NCBI GenBank assembly: GCA_002433335.1
Contig: DJHY01000245.1
Location: forward strand, 1-12,569
Length of the DNA stretch: 12,569 bases
Reading direction: 5' to 3'
DNA from: Rhodospirillaceae bacterium UBA6608
GTDB lineage: Bacteria > Pseudomonadota > Alphaproteobacteria > Rhodospirillales_A > Casp-alpha2
Each line of letters begins with the position of its first letter. Position 1 is the stretch's first letter. This document shows, piece after piece, positions 1 through 7,653 of this stretch. The position numbers and the translations under genes were made by a program. Below the pieces are notes generated by a model, which worked only from the letters and a program-made list of their open reading frames with translations, was not told the DNA's origin and made no database searches.

Positions 1-2
1 TC

Positions 3-1475
3 CATTCCATCGTGTTCGGCGGGTTCTCGCCGGACAGCCTGGCCCAGCGCATTCAGGATTCCGACTGCTGCATGGTCATCACCGCCGACGAAGGCGTGCG
101 CGGCGGACGGCCGATCCCGCTGAAAGCCAATACGGACGAAGCCTGCGCCAACTGCCCGTCGGTCAAAAGCATCATCGTGGTCAAGCATACCGGCGGAAAC
201 ATCGGTTGGGTCGACGGACGCGACGTCTGGTATCACGAGGTGACTTCCGCCGCGGCGACCGATTGCGCGCCCGAGGAAATGAGCGCCGAAGACCCGATGT
301 TCATCCTCTATACCTCCGGGTCGACCGGCAGCCCCAAGGGTGTGCTGCACACCACCGGCGGCTATATGGTCTATGCCTCGATGACCCATCAGTACGTGTT
401 CGATTACCACGGCGACGAGGTCTATTGGTGCACCGCCGACGTCGGCTGGGTCACCGGGCACAGCTACATCGTCTATGGCCCGCTGGCCAACGGAGCGACG
501 ACCCTGATGTTCGAAGGGGTGCCGAACTATCCGACGACGTCCCGGTTCTGGGAAGTCTGCGACAAGCACAACGTGGAAATCTTCTATACCGCGCCGACGG
601 CGATCCGCGCCCTGATGCGCGACGGTGACGGGCCGGTCAAAAAGACCTCGCGCAAGTCGCTGCGCCTTCTGGGATCGGTCGGCGAGCCGATCAACCCCGA
701 AGCCTGGATGTGGTACTTCAACGTCGTCGGCGACGGCCGCTGCCCGATCGTCGATACCTGGTGGCAGACGGAAACGGGCGGCATCCTGATTACGCCGCTG
801 CCGGGCGCGACGCCGCTCAAACCCGGTTCGGCGACCCGTCCGTTCTTCGGCATTCAGCCGCAGATCGTCGACGCCGAAGGTGCCCCCCAGGAAGGCGCGA
901 CCGAAGGCAACCTGTGCATCATCGACAGCTGGCCGGGCCAGATGCGCACGGTCTACGGCGATCACAAACGGTTCGAGGACACTTATTTCTCGACCTTCAA
1001 GGGCAAGTACTTCACCGGTGACGGCTGCCGCCGCGACGCCGACGGCTACTACTGGATCACCGGCCGCGTCGACGACGTGATCAACGTGTCCGGCCACCGC
1101 ATGGGCACGGCCGAAGTTGAAAGCGCCCTGGTCGCCCACCCCAAGGTGGCGGAAGCCGCCGTGGTCGGCGCCCCGCACGAGATCAAGGGCCAGGGCATTT
1201 ACGCCTACGTCACCCTGAACGCCGGCGAGATCGCGACCGAAGAGTTGCGGATCGAACTGGTGCAATGGGTGCGCAAGGAAATCGGTCCGATCGCCAGCCC
1301 CGATTGGCTGCAATGGGCGCCCGGCTTGCCCAAGACCCGGTCGGGCAAGATCATGCGCCGCATTCTGCGCAAGATCGGCGAGGACGATTTCTCGAACCTG
1401 GGCGACACCTCGACCCTGGCCGACCCGGGCGTGGTCGACGATCTGATCGAGAACCGGCAGAACCGCGGAAAGTAG
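3..1475 (+). CDS. acs: Acetyl-CoA synthetase (AMP-forming), 5' end outside window
   Basis: Activates acetate with ATP to acetyl-AMP and then forms acetyl-CoA in the cytoplasm. The reading frame is open to the window edge (it begins [13 protein letters not shown]), so about 160 N-terminal residues are missing; the GTG at position 12 is an internal Val codon, not a start. Counting from that Val, the ATP-binding loop [10 protein letters not shown] is at 101-110, GWVTGHSY at 145-152, WWQTETGG at 250-257, the [13 protein letters not shown] hinge/A8 region at about 351-363, and [11 protein letters not shown] at 440-450. By remembered alignment with Salmonella Acs (offset about 163), Trp251 matches Trp414, which restricts the acyl pocket to acetate, Val147/Thr148 match Val310/Thr311, and Lys446 matches Lys609, the catalytic lysine silenced by acetylation. 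These residues favour acetyl- over propionyl-CoA synthetase. A strong terminator follows, so acs ends its transcription unit here. Confidence 0.96.
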   Translation, partial: HSIVFGGFSPDSLAQRIQDSDCCMVITADEGVRGGRPIPLKANTDEACANCPSVKSIIVVKHTGGNIGWVDGRDVWYHEVTSAAATDCAPEEMSAEDPMFILYTSGSTGSPKGVLHTTGGYMVYASMTHQYVFDYHGDEVYWCTADVGWVTGHSYIVYGPLANGATTLMFEGVPNYPTTSRFWEVCDKHNVEIFYTAPTAIRALMRDGDGPVKKTSRKSLRLLGSVGEPINPEAWMWYFNVVGDGRCPIVDTWWQTETGGILITPLPGATPLKPGSATRPFFGIQPQIVDAEGAPQEGATEGNLCIIDSWPGQMRTVYGDHKRFEDTYFSTFKGKYFTGDGCRRDADGYYWITGRVDDVINVSGHRMGTAEVESALVAHPKVAEAAVVGAPHEIKGQGIYAYVTLNAGEIATEELRIELVQWVRKEIGPIASPDWLQWAPGLPKTRSGKIMRRILRKIGEDDFSNLGDTSTLADPGVVDDLIENRQNRGK

Positions 1476-1504
1476 TTTTCCCGGCAAACCGGACCAAAAC
1501 CATT

Positions 1505-1534
1505 AAGGCGGAGCTTTCGGGCTCCGCCTTTTTT
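1505..1534 (+). terminator. Rho-independent terminator after acs
   Basis: A 10-bp perfect stem, AAGGCGGAGC (1505-1514) pairing with GCTCCGCCTT (1521-1530), has a 6-nt loop and runs into six T residues (1529-1534). It lies 29 nt past the acs stop and insulates acs from the M81 gene. Confidence 0.93.
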
Positions 1535-1623
1535 CGTGCTCTTTCAAACTACGTCGCAGAGGCGTAAAAATAGAACGGTTCAAAGATACGCGCCCCGCCC
1601 GACCATCATCCCGGAGACACCTC

Positions 1624-3129
1624 ATGGCCCGCATCGCAATCGGCGGCTTCCTGCACGAAACGAACTGCTTCGTCCCCATGCGGACGGACTATGAGTATTA
1701 CGCCAAGGGCGGCGAGTTCCCGCCGCTGGCCCGGCGCGAAGAAGTGATCGAGCGGACCAAGGGTGCGTCGTTCGGCATGTCGGGTTTTCTAGACACCATC
1801 GACCCGGCCCATGAACTGGTGCCGATGATCTGGGGCCATGCCGGGGCCGGCGGCTATATCACCGACGATTGTTTCGAGCGGAGCGTCGGCGAGCTGGTCG
1901 GCATGCTGTCGCAGGCCATGCCCGTCGATGCGGTCTATCTGGATCTGCACGGCGCGATGTGTTCGGAAACCTTCCCCGATGCCGAGGGCGAATTGCTGCG
2001 CCGGGTGCGGGCCTGTGTCGGGCCCGAAGTTCCGATCGTCGTGTCGCTGGATTATCACGTCAACCTGACGCAGCAGATGTTCGACAACTGCGACGGCATG
2101 GCGATCTATCTGACCTATCCCCATATCGACCGCCAACATACCGGCAGCCGGTCCGCCAAAATTTTGATGCGCATTTTCGAGGAAGGCATCCCCAAGGGTC
2201 GCGCCTTCCGCCGGATCCCGTTCCTGTTGCCGCTCAATTTCCAATGCACGCTGATCGAGCCGACCAAATCGATCATCGAGGCCTCGGTCGCGGCCGAAGG
2301 CGGTGAGATCATGAACCTGTGCTACGGCGCCGGATTCCCGCCCTCGGACTTGGCCGAATGCGGCCCCGCCGTGGCCTGTCACGCCCATACCCAGGAAGCC
2401 GCCGACCGCATGGCCGACATGTTGGAAGCGATGATCCTGGAACGCGAGCCTGATTTCGCCGAACCCCTGATGACCCCGGACGAAGCCGTGACCCAGGCCA
2501 TGGAACTGGCCAAGACGGCGGACGCGCCGATCGTCATCGCCGACACCCAGGACAACCCCGGATGCGGCGGCACCTGCGATACCACCGGGATGCTCGACGC
2601 CCTGGTCCGCCATGATGCGCAAGGCGTCGCCATGTGCGTGATGTGGGATGCCGACGCGGCCCAGGCCGCGACCGATGCGGGCGTGGGTGCGACCATCGAG
2701 TTGGACCTCGGCGGCAAGCACGACATCCCCGGCGACAAACCCTATCACGGAACCTTCGAGGTCACGGCCCTGAGCGACGGTAAGTTCACGACCACGGGGC
2801 GCAGCATCCCCGGGCGCAAGATCGCCATCGGCCCGGTAGCGGTGCTGAAGATCGGCGGGGTCTCGATCGTCGTCGCCAGCCGCCGCATGCAGGCCTACGA
2901 CCAGGACATCTTCAAACATATCGGCATCCAACCGGCGGAACAGAAGATCCTGGTTTTGAAAAGCACCTGCCACTTCCGCGCCGACTTCGACCCCATCGCC
3001 GCCGAGACGCTGGTCGCCGTCGCGCCCGGTGCGCATATCGTCGACCCACGGGAATATCCCTATCGATTCCTTCGGCCGGGTGTGCGCCTCCTCCCCATGG
3101 GGCCTGCCTACAATCCGGTAGGTTCCTGA
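1624..3129 (+). CDS. M81 family metallopeptidase (MlrC-like)
   Basis: A 501-aa protein of the M81 family, named for microcystinase C (MlrC), which cleaves linearised microcystin; most relatives have unknown natural substrates. N-terminal DUF1485-type domain: HETN at 11-14, DLHGAM at 107-112, LDYHVNLT at 142-149 and YPHID at 165-169. These supply candidate zinc ligands Glu12 or a nearby acid, His109, Asp143, His145 and His167 (D-x-H plus a distal His). MlrC C-terminal domain: DTQDNPGCGG at 307-316 and KSTCHFRADF at 446-455. Length and both domains are normal for the family. There is no signal peptide, so it is cytoplasmic. The ATG has GGAG 7 nt upstream (1613-1616). A weak promoter-like pair (TTTCAA 1542-1547, TAAAAA 1565-1570, 17-nt spacer) lies in the preceding gap. 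Only 23 nt separate its stop from the next gene, suggesting co-transcription. M81 genes often sit beside peptide ABC transporters; none is visible here. The substrate cannot be told from sequence; microcystin need not be involved. Confidence 0.93.
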   Translation: MARIAIGGFLHETNCFVPMRTDYEYYAKGGEFPPLARREEVIERTKGASFGMSGFLDTIDPAHELVPMIWGHAGAGGYITDDCFERSVGELVGMLSQAMPVDAVYLDLHGAMCSETFPDAEGELLRRVRACVGPEVPIVVSLDYHVNLTQQMFDNCDGMAIYLTYPHIDRQHTGSRSAKILMRIFEEGIPKGRAFRRIPFLLPLNFQCTLIEPTKSIIEASVAAEGGEIMNLCYGAGFPPSDLAECGPAVACHAHTQEAADRMADMLEAMILEREPDFAEPLMTPDEAVTQAMELAKTADAPIVIADTQDNPGCGGTCDTTGMLDALVRHDAQGVAMCVMWDADAAQAATDAGVGATIELDLGGKHDIPGDKPYHGTFEVTALSDGKFTTTGRSIPGRKIAIGPVAVLKIGGVSIVVASRRMQAYDQDIFKHIGIQPAEQKILVLKSTCHFRADFDPIAAETLVAVAPGAHIVDPREYPYRFLRPGVRLLPMGPAYNPVGS

Positions 3130-3152
3130 GGTTACGCAAGCGGCACAAGCGG

Positions 3153-4763
3153 ATGAAGTCGATGTTGAGAAGATGGATGTTCGCCCTGCTGTCGGTCGTC
3201 GGTTTCCTGACGGCCGCGGTCCATGCTCACGCACAAACGCAGGACATCGGCGCGCCTGTCGATATTCAGATCCAATTGAAGTGGAAACATCAGTTCCAGT
3301 TCGCCGGGTTCTATGCCGCTGAGATGCAGGGCTATTTCAAGGACGCAGGATTGAATGTCCGGCTGATCGAAGGCGGGCCGTCGATCAACCCGACCCGCGC
3401 CGTCCTGTCGGGCAAGGCGCAATTCGGCGTCGGCAATTCAACCCTGATCATCGACCGGTCCATGGGAAAACCCGTGGTCGCCGTGGCCGCCTACTTTCAG
3501 CGATCCCCGTTTGTGATCCTGGCTCGCCGCGACCACGACCTTGAATCCGTCCGCAGCCTGGAAGGCCGGACCCTGATGCTGGAAGAGCACGCGGCCGAGT
3601 TGCTGGCTTATCTTCGGCTGGCCGGGGTCGACATGGGCAAGGTCCGGATCGTTCCTCATTCCGGTGACATCCGGTCCCTCGCAAAAGGCACCTTGGAAGG
3701 GGTCGATGCTTCGTCGGCCTATACCTCGACCGAACCTTATTTCGCGATCCGCGCCGGCATCCCCGTGCGTATTTTCGACCCCCGCGACCTCGGCATCGAT
3801 TTTTACGGCGACACCCTGTTCACAAGTCAGACTTTCGCCGACGAATACCCCGACACGGTCCGCGCCGTACGCCAGGCGGTGAACAAGGGCTGGGAGTACG
3901 CGATCGCCCATCAGGACGAAGTCATCAGCTATATCCTGCGGACCTATGCCTCCGGCGACGACAGAACCCATCTAGGTTTCGAAGCCCAGGTCACCAAGGA
4001 TCTAATCGCCAAGGACCTGGCCGACATCGGCTACATGAGCCGGTCACGCTGGAACCATATCGCCGATGTTTTCTCAAAGGCGGGATTGATGGCCAAGACC
4101 CCTTCCTTGGACGGGTTCATGTTCGAAGACCATGTCGAACTCCCGGCCTGGGTTTATCAATCGCTCGGCTGGCTGGCGGCGCTCGCCCTGGTCACCAGCC
4201 TGATGGCGCGGCGTTATTACCGGATCAATTGCAAGCTCAAGAAAGAGATCGCACGGCGGGAAGAATTGGAACGCGAGTTGCGCGACCTGGCGACGACTGA
4301 TTCCCTTTCCGGCTTGGCCAACCGCCGCCATCTGGAAGAGCGCGCCGCCGAAGAATACACCCGCAGTCGCCGACACGGTCACGACCTGGGGGTGATTATG
4401 CTGGACCTGGACGGGTTCAAGGAACTGAACGACAAGTTCGGCCACGTGTTCGGCGACCGCTGTATTCGAACGGTCGCCGATGCCTGCCTGTCGGTGTTGC
4501 GCGATATCGACCTGGCCGCGCGCTATGGCGGCGACGAGTTCGTGATCCTATTGCCCGAGACAAATGCGAAAGCCGCCGCAACGGTGGCGGAGCGCCTGCG
4601 CCAGGCGATCAACGCCCTGACCGTGGAGCCCCATGACGCGCCTCTCTCCGTCAGTATCGGGTTGGGTTTTCTAGGGGACGACGATCGGTCTATCGACGAT
4701 GTGATCGCGCGCGCCGACGCCGACATGTACCGCGACAAACGAACGGAAGATCAACTTTCGTAA
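3153..4763 (+). CDS. Membrane diguanylate cyclase with periplasmic NMT1/THI5-like sensor domain
   Basis: A 536-aa sensor predicted to make c-di-GMP from two GTP when a periplasmic ligand domain is occupied. Order: signal sequence about 1-28 (hydrophobic 9-22, AHA site); solute-binding-protein domain about 35-325, opening LKWKHQFQFAGFYAAE, typical of NMT1/ThiY-like domains; one membrane span about 333-351; basic/acidic signalling helix about 357-382; GGDEF domain from about 380. In the cyclase, DSLSGLANRR is at 383-392, MLDLDGFKELND at 416-427, and GGDEF at 459-463, so it should be active. RDID at 450-453, five residues before GGDEF, is an RxxD inhibitory site, implying product feedback. The start is uncertain: no good ribosome site precedes the ATG at 3153, and in-frame ATGs follow at 3162 and 3177. 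It probably shares a transcript with the M81 gene 23 nt upstream. Its 3' end overlaps the convergent regulator by 13 bp. The ligand is unknown; pyrimidines, sulfonates or others are possible for this fold. Confidence 0.93.
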   Translation: MKSMLRRWMFALLSVVGFLTAAVHAHAQTQDIGAPVDIQIQLKWKHQFQFAGFYAAEMQGYFKDAGLNVRLIEGGPSINPTRAVLSGKAQFGVGNSTLIIDRSMGKPVVAVAAYFQRSPFVILARRDHDLESVRSLEGRTLMLEEHAAELLAYLRLAGVDMGKVRIVPHSGDIRSLAKGTLEGVDASSAYTSTEPYFAIRAGIPVRIFDPRDLGIDFYGDTLFTSQTFADEYPDTVRAVRQAVNKGWEYAIAHQDEVISYILRTYASGDDRTHLGFEAQVTKDLIAKDLADIGYMSRSRWNHIADVFSKAGLMAKTPSLDGFMFEDHVELPAWVYQSLGWLAALALVTSLMARRYYRINCKLKKEIARREELERELRDLATTDSLSGLANRRHLEERAAEEYTRSRRHGHDLGVIMLDLDGFKELNDKFGHVFGDRCIRTVADACLSVLRDIDLAARYGGDEFVILLPETNAKAAATVAERLRQAINALTVEPHDAPLSVSIGLGFLGDDDRSIDDVIARADADMYRDKRTEDQLS

Positions 4764-6163
4764 CGGGTGTTGCCGCGCCGATTGGTGTCGATCGGCAGTT
4801 CCATCATCAGCGGCTGATGGGCGCGCTGGGAGCAATTTTTGCGCGGGCACAGGTGGCAGTTGATGCCGATCGGCGCGAACTGGCTGTCGTCCTGCAGGTT
4901 GAACGGCTGGGCATAGGCCAGACGATGCGCATGCTTCAATTCACACCCTAATGACAAAGCCAAACGGCGATCCTGGGTGTCGCGGCTGAACACCGGGCGC
5001 TCGGTGGTTCGCGACATGGTGAAGAAGCGCTCGCCGTCCGGCAGTTCGACGAACTGCGGTACGATCACCCCCGGCGTGCGGAACGAGGTATGGATGTTCC
5101 AGACCGGACAAGCGCCGCCGTAGTCGGCGATGTTGAACGAGGTCGAATTGAACCGCTTGGTAACGTTTCCGGCCTTGTCGACGCGCAGGAAGAAGAACGG
5201 CACTCCCTTGGCCCCTTCGCGTTGCAAGGTCGTCAGGCGGTGGCAGACCTGTTCGAACGACACGCCGAAGGCGGCGGCAAGGCGGTCGGCATCGTAATGC
5301 GTCGCCTCGGCCGCTTCGAAGAACGGACCATAGGGCATCAGATAGGCAGCGGCGAAATAGTTGGCCAACTCCACATGGCATCGCGCGATCGCGGTCTCTG
5401 ACTGCAACGCGCTGCCGTCGGTCAGCTCCTTCAGGATAGCCGGCAGCTCGACCAGACAGAGCACATGCGCCAATTGGAACACCCGGTTCTGATGATCCAA
5501 GGCTTCCGATAGATGGATCATGTATTCCGCTTCGTCGTGGATGCGCAGGGCCTGGCCCATGGCTTCGATCGGGGCGGTCCGGACCTCGATCCCGTGAACG
5601 CGCATCAAACGGCCTTTCAAAACCTGATAGACGTCATCGACCTCACAGGGCGTGGCCGTGCGCAGACGTTCCGCCGCCGCCTCCAATTCCGGGAAGTGGT
5701 TGGAATGGTCGCGGAAGAAATCGTGGATGATCCGCTCGGGCGTCGAGTTCAAAAGATCGGCCGGCATGCCTTCGCTGCCCAGGCGCATCATGTTGTCCAG
5801 CGCGTTGCGATGGCTGCGATACAGGTTGAGAAAGCTTTCGACCAGCTTGGGCGCATGGTCGATGGCCGCGCGCAGTTCCTGCAGGTCCGGCAGGGTCGCC
5901 TCGAAGATCGGGTCCTGCACGGTGTTGCGCAGGTCGGCCAGAAGGGTCGAGCCCTCGTCCTTGATCAGGTCGCGCCAATCGACGCCGTAGGCATCGGACA
6001 AGGACATCAGCATCGTCACCGATAGCGACCGCTGATTGTTTTCCAGAAGATTGACGTAAGCCGTGGACACGCCCAGGGCTTCGGCCATTTCGGCCTGGGT
6101 CTGCCGGTGTTCGCGGCGCAATTGGCGCAGCCGCGGCCCGACCAGGGTCTTGCGCACCCGCAT
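4751..6163 (-). CDS. ScfR-type XRE regulator of short-chain acyl metabolism (RamB/MccR/PccR-like)
   Basis: A 470-aa cytoplasmic DNA-binding regulator. Family members (RamB, MccR/PrpR, PccR) control acetate, glyoxylate-shunt or propionate/methylcitrate genes in response to acyl-CoA status. An XRE helix-turn-helix occupies about 8-66 (RQTQAEMAEALGVSTAYVNLLE region, 20-41). A long helical linker is followed by an IrrE/ImmA-like region at about 185-315, with LANYFAAAYLMPYGPF at 266-281 and the peptidase motif degenerated to QLAHVLCLVE (230-239). HExxH is lost, so this is a sensor rather than a protease. The C-terminal ScfR domain (about 318-460) has GVPFFFLRVDKAGNVTKR, GGACPVWNIH and a Cys cluster C436-x2-C439-x4-C444. 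The frame is open a further 66 codons upstream, but that stretch is AT-rich non-coding sequence; the ATG at 6163 has AAGGA 7 nt upstream, so I start there. It is divergent from the reductase-like gene at 6363, a likely target besides itself. The acs gene about 3 kb away is another plausible target. Confidence 0.95.
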   Translation of the reverse strand: MRVRKTLVGPRLRQLRREHRQTQAEMAEALGVSTAYVNLLENNQRSLSVTMLMSLSDAYGVDWRDLIKDEGSTLLADLRNTVQDPIFEATLPDLQELRAAIDHAPKLVESFLNLYRSHRNALDNMMRLGSEGMPADLLNSTPERIIHDFFRDHSNHFPELEAAAERLRTATPCEVDDVYQVLKGRLMRVHGIEVRTAPIEAMGQALRIHDEAEYMIHLSEALDHQNRVFQLAHVLCLVELPAILKELTDGSALQSETAIARCHVELANYFAAAYLMPYGPFFEAAEATHYDADRLAAAFGVSFEQVCHRLTTLQREGAKGVPFFFLRVDKAGNVTKRFNSTSFNIADYGGACPVWNIHTSFRTPGVIVPQFVELPDGERFFTMSRTTERPVFSRDTQDRRLALSLGCELKHAHRLAYAQPFNLQDDSQFAPIGINCHLCPRKNCSQRAHQPLMMELPIDTNRRGNTRYES

Positions 6164-6170
6164 GGCGAGG

Positions 6171-6175
6171 TCCTT
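6171..6175 (-). promoter_or_regulatory. Ribosome-binding site fixing the regulator start
   Basis: On the minus strand AAGGA lies 7 nt before the ATG at 6163-6161. This selects the 470-residue product over the longer open frame that reaches 6361. Confidence 0.8.
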
Positions 6176-6198
6176 CAGCGTCGTTGCGTTCAGCCTGC

Positions 6199-6237
6199 TT
6201 TTTACAATTTTACAAAAATTACTATTTGTAGCAAATA
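6199..6237. promoter_or_regulatory. AT-rich divergent control region with tandem repeat and inverted repeat
   Basis: The 199-bp gap between the divergent regulator and reductase-like genes holds an island far more AT-rich than its surroundings. It contains two head-to-tail copies of TTTTACAA (6200-6207 and 6208-6215) and, 7 nt further on, a perfect inverted repeat TATTTG-TAG-CAAATA (6223-6237). The core TTTG-N3-CAAA resembles the TTTGCAAA-type sites I recall for RamB/PccR relatives, but with a 3-nt centre. The likely role is autoregulation plus control of the divergent gene; which strand's promoter it overlaps cannot be fixed by eye, as no convincing -35/-10 pair stands out. Confidence 0.55.
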
Positions 6238-6362
6238 CAAATAACACATAAACGCGAAATACCGTGCATCTGTGGTATACCAGGCATAGGGTCTTGCCTG
6301 ACAACAGGTCGCCGCCTTGCAGGGCCGACGGCGGCCGCGAAAGCATCCTGAGGAGACCCAAA

Positions 6363-7415
6363 ATGGCTCATAACATCCTTATTCTCGGCGCATCCTACGG
6401 CTCCCTGCTCGGCACCAAACTGCTGATGGCGGGCCATAACGTGACGCTGGTCTGCCGCGAGGAAACGGCAAAACTGATCAATGAAAAAGGCACCGAAGTC
6501 CGCATCAAGCTGAAGGGCGAGGACGAACACCGCACCTTCCGCTCCAAGGACCTGCCGGGCCGCCTGGACGCGCAGACGCCCGAAGACGTCGCCGCCGAGG
6601 CCTATGACCTGGTCGGTCTGGCCATGCAGGAGCCGCAATATTCGGCGAATTCCCTGCGCACGCTGCTGATCCGCATCGCCGATGCGCGCGTGCCTTGCCT
6701 GTCGATCATGAACATGCCGCCGCTGCCGTTCCTGAAACGTATTCCCGGCCTGGACACCACCAAGTTGGAAAGCGCGTTCTGCAACCCGCGCGTCTGGGAT
6801 CGTTTCGACCCCGACCTGATGACCTTGTGCAGCCCCGACCCGCAGGCATTCCGCCCGCCGGAAGAAGGCGCGAACGTGCTGCATGTGGGCCTGCCGACCA
6901 ATTTCAAGGCCGCGCGCTTCGCCGATGCCGCCGCCAACAAGCTGCTGGACCGCCTGGATGCCGACATCGCCGCCGTGCGCGTCGGCCGCAAGGAAGTTCC
7001 GGTCAAGCTCAAGGCCTTTGACTCCCTGTTCGTACCGCTGGCGAAATGGTCGATGTTGCTGACCGGCAATTATCGCTGCGTTCAGGCTGACGGCGTCCGC
7101 CCGATCCGTGACGCGGTGCATGAGAACCTGGCCAAGTCACGCCTGATTTATCAGCACGTCGACGAGATCGCCCGCCGCCTTGGCGCCGACCCGGCCGACG
7201 CCGTGCCGTTCGAAAAATACGCGGCCGCGGCAGAAAACCTGTTGAAGCCATCGTCCGTGGCCCGGGCCGTCGCCGCCGGCGCGCCGGGGATCGAGCGGGT
7301 CGACAGGCTTGTCCAATTGATCGGCCGTTCGCTCGGCATGTCCAACCCGGACATCGACGAGATCGTCTCGACGGTCGATGCCCGCCTCGCCGCCAATCAG
7401 CGGCAGAGTGCCTGA
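6363..7415 (+). CDS. Ketopantoate-reductase-fold NAD(P)-dependent oxidoreductase, divergent active site
   Basis: A 350-aa protein with the two-domain ketopantoate reductase (ApbA/PanE) layout: an N-terminal Rossmann fold (ILILGASYGSLLG, 5-17; then AGHNVTLVCR, 23-32) and a C-terminal helical domain from about 205. The glycine motif is GASYGS, not GxGxxG. By hand comparison with remembered E. coli PanE, Asn98 is kept (Asn117 in SIMNMPP) and Glu256 is kept (Glu311 in GIERVD), but Asn180 and Asn184 become Asp220 and Val224, and Lys176 falls at Leu216 between Lys215 and Lys217. It is therefore probably not the biosynthetic PanE but a paralogue acting on another 2-oxo or 2-hydroxy acid. The frame extends upstream, but the ATG at 6363 has a clear GAGGAG site (6350-6355) 7 nt before it. 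Single-gene unit, closed by a terminator, divergent from the ScfR-type regulator and so perhaps under its control. Substrate unknown. Confidence 0.82.
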   Translation: MAHNILILGASYGSLLGTKLLMAGHNVTLVCREETAKLINEKGTEVRIKLKGEDEHRTFRSKDLPGRLDAQTPEDVAAEAYDLVGLAMQEPQYSANSLRTLLIRIADARVPCLSIMNMPPLPFLKRIPGLDTTKLESAFCNPRVWDRFDPDLMTLCSPDPQAFRPPEEGANVLHVGLPTNFKAARFADAAANKLLDRLDADIAAVRVGRKEVPVKLKAFDSLFVPLAKWSMLLTGNYRCVQADGVRPIRDAVHENLAKSRLIYQHVDEIARRLGADPADAVPFEKYAAAAENLLKPSSVARAVAAGAPGIERVDRLVQLIGRSLGMSNPDIDEIVSTVDARLAANQRQSA

Positions 7416-7458
7416 TCGGAGCCATACCTCCGGTCGATGTTTCCTTCCTCTGACTAGC

Positions 7459-7483
7459 GCGGGGCCTTCGGGCCCCGCTTTTT
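7459..7483 (+). terminator. Rho-independent terminator after the reductase-like gene
   Basis: An 8-bp GC stem GCGGGGCC (7459-7466) / GGCCCCGC (7471-7478) closes a stable TTCG tetraloop and is followed by five T residues (7479-7483), 44 nt past the stop. Confidence 0.93.
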
Positions 7484-7545
7484 CTTGCGCAATCGCGCTC
7501 GTTGCTCCAAATATCCGCCCCTGACCATCCGTTTTCGGCGGCGTG

Positions 7546-7580
7546 GCTGTGTCACACAGCATTATGCGTGTACCATAATG
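7546..7580 (+). promoter_or_regulatory. Possible promoter covered by two adjoining inverted repeats
   Basis: Two perfect 7-bp-arm inverted repeats adjoin, sharing one base: GCTGTGT-C-ACACAGC (7546-7560) and CATTATG-N7-CATAATG (7560-7580). A promoter-like pair fits on top: -35 GTCACA (7551-7556; 4 of 6 consensus bases), a 17-nt spacer, and -10 CATAAT (7574-7579; 5 of 6). If real, transcription would start near 7586 and drive the hemerythrin kinase gene, with each palindrome placed to act as an operator over one promoter element. No regulator is assigned. Confidence 0.45.
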
Positions 7581-7640
7581 TACGAGGGGCAGGCGCAGGT
7601 GCCGAACGGCGACGTTCTTCCCCTATTTGCTGATGTATTC

Positions 7641-7645
7641 AGGAG
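7641..7645 (+). promoter_or_regulatory. Ribosome-binding site suggesting a TTG start for the kinase
   Basis: AGGAG lies 8 nt before a TTG at 7654. The in-frame ATG at 7633 and TTG at 7627 have only pyrimidine-rich sequence upstream, so 7654 is the better supported start despite the rare codon. Confidence 0.55.
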
Positions 7646-7653
7646 CCACGGCC

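Noticed and set aside
2034..2130. Reading the M81 gene as a dedicated microcystin-degradation gene (mlrC)
   Set aside because: The metal-site motifs are those of the whole M81 family, and no mlrA, mlrB or mlrD neighbours are present, so a microcystin role is not supported.
1789..3234. 481-codon open frame on the minus strand across the M81 gene
   Set aside because: It is antisense to a well-recognised M81 protein, its translation is rich in G, R, D and H with no domain pattern, and it is explained by GC-rich codon bias on the opposite strand.
6164..6361. N-terminal extension of the ScfR-type regulator by 66 codons
   Set aside because: The extension covers the AT-rich promoter-like island, encodes nothing family-like, and the ATG at 6163 has a good AAGGA site and the normal family N-terminus.
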